A stretch of 64,000 nucleotides of DNA from Myroides phaeus. GTDB lineage: Bacteria > Bacteroidota > Bacteroidia > Flavobacteriales > Flavobacteriaceae. The translations under genes were made by a program, and so were the position numbers. The stretch covers positions 42,581 through 106,580 of the forward strand of contig NZ_FNDQ01000011.1 of the NCBI RefSeq assembly GCF_900099675.1, written 5' to 3'. Below the pieces are notes generated by a model. It was given only the letters and a program-made list of their open reading frames with translations. It was not told where the DNA came from and made no database searches. Position 1 is the stretch's first letter. The number at the start of each line of letters is the position of its first letter. Positions 26,220 to 34,600 of the stretch are shown in pieces.

Positions 26220-27155
26220 TTAAAAGAACCTTGGCGCTTTCGTGCGATTAGGTAAATTAAACAATTGAAATCTCATAAAAACCTCATGTGATCCACTACT
26301 ATAATTGCTGAGTTTTGTAGTATCCATATCATAGTTATACCCTATAAATAGTCCTTTTGTAATTTGGAAACCAGCTAATGCACTAACTGATGCGTCCCAT
26401 CTATAAGCTACACCTAAGGTAAACTTCTCTTTGAACAACATATTAGCTGATAAATCAACTTGTAATGGTGCTCCTTCAACTGCTTTAATAAGTACACTCG
26501 GTTTTAGTTTTAAAGACTCATTAACATCAAATACATATCCTGCTGTAAAATAATAATGCATTTTTTGTCTCATCGTCTTTACCAAATTATCATCATAGCG
26601 CGTCATTGTCAAAAAATTTGGAACTGAAACACCTACGTAAGCTTTTTCAGAATACAGAAAAAGTCCAGCACCTATATTTGGAGTAAATTTATTCTCAATA
26701 TTTTGCTGTGTTACTGGATCTGAAGGGTTATAGATATTCAGTTTACTATAATCTACATCTAATAAATTACCGGATCCTTTTACCCCAAATGCCAACTTAT
26801 AATCTACGTTCAAATCAACTGAATATGAAATATCAATTGCAAAATTATTTGTTGTCATTGCTCCTAATCTATCATTGTAAAAATGAGCTCCTATACCAAG
26901 TCCAGTATCTCCTATCGCTGATGTAACAGACATAGTTGCAGTTTTGGGTGCTCCATCAAGGCTCACCCATTGTGCTCTATATTGTCCATAAATATTTAAC
27001 GACTCTAAACTTCCTGCATAGGCAGGGTTAATATTAGCATGATTATACATATATTGAGTATATTGAGGGTCTTGTTGACCAAACACAGTTCCTACAGTAC
27101 CAATAGACAGTAAGATACTGAATATGCCGATTTTAAAATTGTCATATTGTTTCAT
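26220..27155 (-). CDS. PorP/SprF family outer-membrane protein of type IX secretion
   Basis: 311 residues with signal peptide (ending VFGQQ) and the family opening QDPQYTQYMYNHANINPAYAGS. The rest is beta-barrel-like with alternating aromatic residues. PorP/SprF proteins bind specific gliding-type C-terminal domains and keep the secreted protein at the surface; SprF is needed for SprB. Its position right after a gliding-CTD protein gene (12-base gap) suggests it is the dedicated partner of that protein. Confidence 0.93.
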   Translation of the reverse strand: MKQYDNFKIGIFSILLSIGTVGTVFGQQDPQYTQYMYNHANINPAYAGSLESLNIYGQYRAQWVSLDGAPKTATMSVTSAIGDTGLGIGAHFYNDRLGAMTTNNFAIDISYSVDLNVDYKLAFGVKGSGNLLDVDYSKLNIYNPSDPVTQQNIENKFTPNIGAGLFLYSEKAYVGVSVPNFLTMTRYDDNLVKTMRQKMHYYFTAGYVFDVNESLKLKPSVLIKAVEGAPLQVDLSANMLFKEKFTLGVAYRWDASVSALAGFQITKGLFIGYNYDMDTTKLSNYSSGSHEVFMRFQLFNLPNRTKAPRFF

Positions 27156-27167
27156 CTCTTTCTGTTT

Positions 27168-28493
27168 TTATTGGGTGTCTAAGTGTAAATACCCTGTTTT
27201 CTTAATCATTCGTGTTCCTGCTGCATCTTTAAATTCATAAGACACAACATAGTAATATGTTCCCGTAGGCAATGGTTCTTTTTTAGCAATTGTACCTCTT
27301 CCTTCTGAGTAGCCTCTAAAAACATTTGTAGTTCCATTTCCTGCTGAATCATAGTTCGTTGTTTCATATACTTTAACTCCCCATCTATTAAAAATTTGAA
27401 CGGTGTTATTAGGGAATTTATATATATTATCAATCAAGAAATAATCGTTTTTACTGTCATCGTTTTTACTGACTAAGTTGTAAATAACAACATCTCCTTC
27501 AATCAACCAATCTGTTTTAACTGTAGCAAGGGTAAAAAAACCATACCCTTTAACAGTAGTAGGAGTAGTAATTAACTTATTTGCAACATCAACTATTCCT
27601 CCTTCATCAACCCACAATTGAAGTTTAGCATCCCATCTAACAATACGCAAATCACGCTCTGGATTAGTTAGCAATTCTAAAGGTGTTGTTCGATCATCCC
27701 AACTTAAGGTCAATATAATATCACTACTATTATTGCTTCCTTTCTCGATTATCCAATACTCTTTATTGTCTAATTTATTAATTACACCTGCAGCAGTAGG
27801 ACGCGCTCTAAAGAAAGCATAGTCATTCAAAGTATACTTTCCTGTAAATACATCTGCTTCGTTTTTTGCAGACGTTATTATTGCAGGTCTATAAAAACCT
27901 GCATCACCTTTGGGAAACGTAAAATCTTGATTTCCTATTTTCTCAACTACTCCTTCTACGTGGCTATTATCACTCACATTTTTAACTGTTGATCCTTTTA
28001 AAAAACTAATCATCCCTTTTGACAATTGTGTCCTTGCATTTTCTGTTGAATCAACTTTTACAATTCCTTGTTTAAAATTTGCTTCCCCGTGAATATCAAT
28101 ATTGTTCTTTAAATCAAAAGCTACAGTATTTTGTTCGTTGTCAAACACGACATCGTGAAAATTACTTAGTCCATTTCCAGTAAGTTCTTGTTTTCCATAT
28201 TCCCCATCAATGCGAGTAAATATTGTTTTACTACTTTTTTTATTAACAGAGATATCATATGTTCCTTCATTAGTAAAGTTTCTATAATAATAGATAGTTC
28301 CATCTGTAAGTAAACTTGCACTTTCTTCATTTGAAAAATCATAACCAATTCCTACAACTCCTTCTGTACCAACGCTCATTATTCCAGCATTAACAAGATG
28401 TTCATTACTTGGATTCTGAGCTTTACTCGTTATTGTTAGCATTATACCTAATCCAAACAATAATACTTTCGTTATATTTAATTTGTTTTTCAT
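27168..28493 (-). CDS. Secreted protein with gliding-type (type B) T9SS C-terminal domain
   Basis: 441 residues. Signal peptide ending SKAQN, then a beta-rich region with LKNNIDIHGEANFKQGIVKVDST. The C-terminal 90 residues form a gliding-motility-type sorting domain: VIYNLVSKNDDSKNDYFLIDNIYKFPNNTVQIFNRWGVKVYETTNY, then GYSEGRG and LPTGTYYYVVSYEF. It ends in HLDTQ, an atypical tail for the domain. A close paralogue lies alone at 45551-46861. Probably exported by T9SS and held by the PorP/SprF encoded next. Confidence 0.88.
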   Translation of the reverse strand: MKNKLNITKVLLFGLGIMLTITSKAQNPSNEHLVNAGIMSVGTEGVVGIGYDFSNEESASLLTDGTIYYYRNFTNEGTYDISVNKKSSKTIFTRIDGEYGKQELTGNGLSNFHDVVFDNEQNTVAFDLKNNIDIHGEANFKQGIVKVDSTENARTQLSKGMISFLKGSTVKNVSDNSHVEGVVEKIGNQDFTFPKGDAGFYRPAIITSAKNEADVFTGKYTLNDYAFFRARPTAAGVINKLDNKEYWIIEKGSNNSSDIILTLSWDDRTTPLELLTNPERDLRIVRWDAKLQLWVDEGGIVDVANKLITTPTTVKGYGFFTLATVKTDWLIEGDVVIYNLVSKNDDSKNDYFLIDNIYKFPNNTVQIFNRWGVKVYETTNYDSAGNGTTNVFRGYSEGRGTIAKKEPLPTGTYYYVVSYEFKDAAGTRMIKKTGYLHLDTQ

Positions 28494-28501
28494 ACTTTAA
28501 A

Positions 28502-31078
28502 CTATTTACCTGCCTTACTTGGCAAGGATGGATTAGTGATTGCATTACACGATTTTAGTGATAAAAGCATTGGGTTTGAGTAAGTTTCGCAACCATTCTC
28601 ATTTATAACTTTAGCTCTAATCTGTAATCTATCAATCATACTATTTGCATGAGAAACTTTTAATTCCCCTTGATTTGCTGTTAGTACATTATTTTCTAAC
28701 GGAGCTAAAAGTAAACTATACCAAACTGCTGGTTGTGATGATAATGTGTATTCCCAAATAATCGTTTGGTTTGCATCTGAAGTAAATTGATATGTTGCAT
28801 CTGCATTTGGACAAAACTCCCATATAACAGGCAATGATCCAATTACAGGTAGTTCATTGATTGTAATATTAAAGGCTACTTTATTTCCAAAACAACTTCC
28901 TGAACTACTAACTTTACCTTCTGATACATAATATCTATGACTTCCTGCTTGTGTAGGATGAGGAATATTTTCTAATGGAACAGTTGCATTTTCACTTGCA
29001 AAATAATATAGACTTAACCCTCTTTGTACTCCATTAGCTGATAATTGGTTATTCAACTCATAAGACTCTCCTTCACACACTTGCACAGATGATACCGTTG
29101 GCACTGTTTCTATATTTTCTAATACTGTCCTTAACTTCAAATAACATCCTTGTTGTGCTCCTAAAACCACAGCGTAAAATATTTTACCTGAAGTACTTAA
29201 AGGAAAATCTCCTGTAACTATTGAACTTTCGTAACCTGAAGTACCTGGTTCTTGACTATAAAACTTTGTTCCTGCTGGATATGAATTAACAATATCACTA
29301 CGCTGAATAACGTCACTGACATTAGCACAAAAAGCAGTAAACACACGTTCGTTATTTATAATCTCATTAGGACAATTTGCTAAAAATGAATTATCTACAA
29401 TAATCTTTAATTGCAAATCATCAAATATTGGTGCTGGACAAGCTCCTTGTCCGTATCCGCGTACTAAAGGTGCATTTACTGCACTACCAGAAGTAACTCC
29501 TGTTCCTGTTACTTTTCCATTTATATTTATATTTAAAATACAATCATTTGCTGAAGTAGTTAATAAGGTACAATCATTAGATACTCTTAATTTATACTTT
29601 AGTTTTCCAAGAATTTTTAAAATATCTCCAAAAGGTAAATTCTGATCAAACTTCCAAGTCAGCGTACCTCCGGGTGTTATATTTGAATCTGTAGAATTTG
29701 GATGTGTCCAAGTAACAGTTCCCTTCACAGGTAATGTTTGATCAACGCTTGCAGAGACAAAATGCATTGATGGAGGAATAGGAATTTCTAATTTACCATT
29801 CTTCACGGCTTCTGTTCCTTTGTTTCTCAATGCAATTTCAAAATCTAACAGCTGATTGGGAACTATACTGGCATTATGTACAACATTGTTTGTTAAAATA
29901 TTATTCTCTGCTTCAACTTCTGGCACATATGCATCCACAGCAAATGTTATGTTGTAAATAATGTAAGTATCTTGATTTGTACCAAATCTAAAACTGGTCT
30001 CTGTTTGTCCATTGTCAATGAACTTATTCCCAGTATTTCCCAAATCAAACATTACTATATCAGTCCCATAGTTATTGGTATAATTGGGTACACGTGTGTT
30101 AGGAGATATTAAAACAGTAGAATTAAAGAAGTTGTCTACTTCATTACTTGAATGTTTCAATTTCTCCCAATCATTTGAAAGTCTTTTTTTAATCTCAAAT
30201 GAATCTCCTGATATAGGGCTATCACCTTCACCAGCCATCATCCCCATTTTAATATTGACATTTCCATTCTGTGCTGCTCTAAATCCTTGAACATTTAAGA
30301 TTCCTGTTCTATACTGGCTATTACTACTTTCTATAAAGCTATAACCATCAAAAACAGTAATATCTCTCCATTTCATCATTGAATTTTCGTAGACAACAAC
30401 CATCCCCCATCCTCCGAAATATCCTACAGAACCACCATCACCAATAGTAGTAGCTATATCAGCAACGCTATAGGTTCCCCAAGCGTTATTTCCTAATGCA
30501 CGAACTTTATCAGTGATATCTACGTATGATGAGTATATCCCACTTTCAGTAGACGTTCCTTTATAAATACCGTTTGCTGTTAACTCTTGGTATGACGATT
30601 GACCTGGTAGTTTCAGCTTGACCTTTTTTTTGTTCAACCCATTTGGCAAAACATCAGCATCTGTGTTATCTCCTCTTCCAGACCAATATAAACCTACATA
30701 AACTATAGTAGTACAACTTGCGTCAAATCCTGAAAGATGTACTAAAGTAGAAGAAGATGAGTTCTTAATACTACTTATCTCATTTGGTAATTTATAAAAA
30801 GCCATATAGCTATTTAAACCATTATTAGCATTTGCATCTTTTGGTTTATTTCCCCATACTCTACTATCAAATAAGTTAGCATTACCTATCATTGTAAAAT
30901 CTCCTCGTAGATTGTAAATGCTTTTGTTTTTATATGGTTCAGGTGCCATTGAGGATGTTCGTAATGTAAAAGGAACTTTATTTATAACTTGTCCAAAAGC
31001 ATTACTTATCATCAATAGCACTAATAGGAAAGTATAAAAGGAAGTGTTCTTAAACATTTTTTTATATTGTTTTTTCAT
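28502..31078 (-). CDS. Large secreted adhesin-like protein of the T9SS operon
   Basis: 858 residues with a signal peptide (ending SNAFGQ). Beta-rich throughout; a segment around residues 390-530 resembles DUF11-type repeats (ASIVPNQLLDFEIALRNKGTEAVKNGKLEIPIPPSMHFVSAS). It carries scattered Cys pairs and Ig-like tail segments, but no recognisable T9SS C-terminal sorting domain; it ends NPSLPSKAGK. It may be delivered together with the neighbouring CTD protein. It starts 3 bases after the 167-residue gene. Confidence 0.75.
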   Translation of the reverse strand: MKKQYKKMFKNTSFYTFLLVLLMISNAFGQVINKVPFTLRTSSMAPEPYKNKSIYNLRGDFTMIGNANLFDSRVWGNKPKDANANNGLNSYMAFYKLPNEISSIKNSSSSTLVHLSGFDASCTTIVYVGLYWSGRGDNTDADVLPNGLNKKKVKLKLPGQSSYQELTANGIYKGTSTESGIYSSYVDITDKVRALGNNAWGTYSVADIATTIGDGGSVGYFGGWGMVVVYENSMMKWRDITVFDGYSFIESSNSQYRTGILNVQGFRAAQNGNVNIKMGMMAGEGDSPISGDSFEIKKRLSNDWEKLKHSSNEVDNFFNSTVLISPNTRVPNYTNNYGTDIVMFDLGNTGNKFIDNGQTETSFRFGTNQDTYIIYNITFAVDAYVPEVEAENNILTNNVVHNASIVPNQLLDFEIALRNKGTEAVKNGKLEIPIPPSMHFVSASVDQTLPVKGTVTWTHPNSTDSNITPGGTLTWKFDQNLPFGDILKILGKLKYKLRVSNDCTLLTTSANDCILNININGKVTGTGVTSGSAVNAPLVRGYGQGACPAPIFDDLQLKIIVDNSFLANCPNEIINNERVFTAFCANVSDVIQRSDIVNSYPAGTKFYSQEPGTSGYESSIVTGDFPLSTSGKIFYAVVLGAQQGCYLKLRTVLENIETVPTVSSVQVCEGESYELNNQLSANGVQRGLSLYYFASENATVPLENIPHPTQAGSHRYYVSEGKVSSSGSCFGNKVAFNITINELPVIGSLPVIWEFCPNADATYQFTSDANQTIIWEYTLSSQPAVWYSLLLAPLENNVLTANQGELKVSHANSMIDRLQIRAKVINENGCETYSNPMLLSLKSCNAITNPSLPSKAGK

Positions 31079-31081
31079 AGC

Positions 31082-31585
31082 TTACCTTATTTGTTCCATT
31101 AAATTACTTACAACAATAATCTCTTGTCCTTTCTCTTTACTCAAAGCTTTAAAATCTGTTGTTATTTGTATTAAATCACTTTCTTTAAAAGAATTTACAA
31201 CAACATATTTTAAGCCCTTAAAAAGACTTAGGTCAAACTTTACTTTGCCTTGCATTGGACTTTTATGTAAGTTGATTGATACAACTTCTATATCCCTTGC
31301 AATTCTTGTAAACTCCTCATTGTTTTCTATAATAGAAGGTGAAAAATATCCTTCCATAAACAATGCTTTTGTCGCATTGTTGTCTTCTCTTTGATAACGT
31401 TCAACAGTACCGTCGCTATAAGAACTCATAAACGTTCTTTCACCACTTACCAATTTCTTTAACTCTTGTGTCTCTTCTTTAGTTAGTATAGTTTCTATAT
31501 CTTGATATGTCGTTACGGTGATTTTTTGTGCCCATGCATTTATACTTAAAAAGCAAAGACCGACTATTAACCTATATTTTCTCAT
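31082..31585 (-). CDS. Small secreted protein of the T9SS operon, unknown function
   Basis: 167 residues with signal peptide (ending INAWAQ). The body is mixed alpha/beta without a family I recognise; it includes FKGLKYVVVNSFKESDLIQITTDFKALSKEKGQEIIVVSNL. No Cys or lipobox, so probably periplasmic or secreted. It sits between the repeat protein (17-base gap) and the 858-residue protein (3-base gap), so it is clearly in the same transcript and probably an assembly factor or structural subunit. Confidence 0.75.
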   Translation of the reverse strand: MRKYRLIVGLCFLSINAWAQKITVTTYQDIETILTKEETQELKKLVSGERTFMSSYSDGTVERYQREDNNATKALFMEGYFSPSIIENNEEFTRIARDIEVVSINLHKSPMQGKVKFDLSLFKGLKYVVVNSFKESDLIQITTDFKALSKEKGQEIIVVSNLMEQIR

Positions 31586-31602
31586 CTCTATTAATTTTTA
31601 AA

Positions 31603-34600
31603 TTAACGAATGCTAAAAACAATATTCATAAAGGAACCATTGGTTACATTTGCTGTTGGTCTAACTTCGTATGTTAAGAGTCCTTGCTCAGTCAACTGCA
31701 GATTAAAAAACACATTACTATCTATATAAGTGATAATAAAATCTAAATCAGCTACATCAATAACAGGTAAGGTAGCCCCACTACGACTACTTAGTACTGG
31801 GGTACTAAATTGTTCATTATAAATTTCATATAAGTTGATTGACCCTTTTCTTGTAGCGTTACTATATGTTACTCCGTTTTGACTTGATTGTCCTTCTGCT
31901 GTTGGTATTAAAACCGATGGCATATAGAAAAACTTTGGTAATGCTGATTTAACATCAATTGTATATGTTGTCGTATTATCAAGATAAGACTCAACTACAT
32001 TAACATTTTCACCTGCTGCAACATGTGATATTTTCTGATTATCTTGTACAAGTGTCTGCTGACTGCTCCATTTAGGCATTCCTGTACTATCTGTGATTAA
32101 AGCTTCAAGTGATCCTGCTTTTGCTATGTCAATTGGTAAAATTGTTCTATCTAAAATTTTATCTGAAGTAACTGCACCTGTCTTAATATTAGCTGTAACT
32201 GCTTTCAATAAAGCGGTTGGTGCATTAGCTGACAACTCTAAATCAGTTGAAGTCAATGCTTTTCCATTCAAAACATCATCTACATTTACTTGAGGTATTG
32301 CCGGTTTCCACTCTTTTAAGACTCCATCATAAGTCAATACTTGATTATTCAACGGAGTTGTTGTACTTACTTTTTCATTTTGAATTGCAACTACTTTATT
32401 TGAGTTTAGTGGTCCTGTTACATCTCCCAATAATTGAGTTGAACTTGGATCTACTGCAACTGTATATGATGTTGTATCATCAACAACTACAGAATTAACT
32501 AACACTCCATTACCTGCTATAACCTCACTTATTTTTTGTGCATTTTGAATAGCATTTTTACTAACATTCACACTATAATCAGTATGCTTAGCAGTGGTTG
32601 TACTAACAACAGTTGTATTTACTCCATCTATTACGGCATAGGTATTTTGTGCACCTTGAATTACATCTTCTAAATCAACAGATGAAGAGATATTGTTTAC
32701 CGTACTTGTTAGTGTATTTCCTGTTAATCCTAAAGCGTTCGTAGTTGTAGGTACAAGTGTATTTTGATCAACCCATTCTGTTGCGTTATTGCGTGTGATT
32801 AACACTTGCTCTTCTGCTCCAGGAGTAATCTTTAAGCTCACATCTGTTAAAGAAGCACCAACTCCACCATCAACCGTAATACCAGTTCCAGTGATAGCTT
32901 TACTTGAAATAACATTACTTTCATCTAAATCAACAGATGAAGAGATGTTGTTTACCGTACTTGTTAGTGTATTCCCTGTTAATTCTAAAGCGTTAGTAGT
33001 TGTAGGTACAAGTGAGTTCTGATCAACCCATTCTGTTGCGTTATTGCGTGTGATTAACACCTGCTCTTCTGCTCCAGGAGTAATCTTCAAACTTACATCT
33101 GTTAAAGAAGCACCAACTCCTCCGTCAACCGTAATACCAGTTCCCGTGATAGCTTTACTTGAGATAACATTACTTTCATCTAAATCAACAGATGAAGAGA
33201 TATTGTTTACCGTACTTGTTAGTGTATTTCCTGTTAATCCTAAAGCGTTAGTAGTTGTAGGTACAAGCGAGTTCTGATCAACCCATTCTGTTGCGTTATT
33301 GCGTGTGATTAACACTTGCTCTTCTGCTCCTGGAGTAATCTTTAAGCTCACATCTGTTAAAGAAGCACCAACTCCTCCGTCAACCGTAATACCAGTTCCA
33401 GTGATAGCTTTACTTGAAATAACATTACTTTCATCTAAATCAACAGAAGAAGAAATGTTGTTTACCGTACTTGTTAGTGTATTCCCTGTTAATTCTAAAG
33501 CGTTAGTAGTTGTAGGTACAAGCGAGTTCTGATCAACCCATTCTGTTGCGTTATTGCGTGTGATTAACACTTGCTCTTCTGCTCCAGGAGTAATCTTCAA
33601 ACTCACATCTGTTAAAGAAGCACCAACTCCTCCATCAACCGTAATACCAGTTCCAGTGATAGCTTTACTTGAGATAACATTACTTTCATCTAAATCAACA
33701 GAAGAAGAGATGTTGTTTACCGTACTTGTTAGTGTATTCCCTGTTAATTCTAAAGCGTTAGTAGTTGTAGGTACAAGTGAGTTCTGATCAACCCATTCTG
33801 TTGCGTTATTGCGTGTGATTAACACCTGCTCTTCTGCTCCAGGAGTAATCTTCAAACTCACATCTGTTAAAGAAGCACCAACTCCTCCGTCAACTGTAAT
33901 ACCAGTTCCCGTGATAGCTTTACTTGAGATAACATTACTTTCATCTAAATCAACAGATGAAGAGATGTTGTTTACCGTACTTGTTAGTGTATTCCCTGTT
34001 AATCCTAAAGCGTTCGTAGTTGTAGGTACAAGCGAGTTCTGATCAACCCATTCTGTTGCGTTATTGCGTGTGATTAACACTTGCTCTTCTGCTCCAGGAG
34101 TAATCTTTAAGCTCACATCTGTTAAAGAAGCACCAACTCCTCCGTCAACTGTAATACCAGTTCCAGTGATAGCTTTACTTGAGATAACATTACTTTCATC
34201 TAAATCAACAGATGAAGAGATGTTGTTTACCGTACTTGTTAGTGTATTCCCTGTTAATTCTAAAGCGTTAGTAGTTGTAGGTACAAGCGAGTTCTGATCA
34301 ACCCATTCTGTTGCGTTATTGCGTGTGATTAACACCTGCTCTTCTGCTCCAGGAGTAATCTTCAAACTTACATCTGTTAAAGAAGCACCAACTCCTCCGT
34401 CAACTGTAATGCCAGTTCCAGTGATAGCTTTACTTGAGATAACATTACTTTCATCTAAATCAACAGATGAAGAGATATTGTTTACCGTACTTGTTAGTGT
34501 ATTTCCTGTTAATTCTAAAGCGTTCGTAGTTGTAGGTACAAGCGAGTTCTGATCAACCCATTCTGTTGCGTTATTGCGTGTGATTAACACCTGCTCTTCT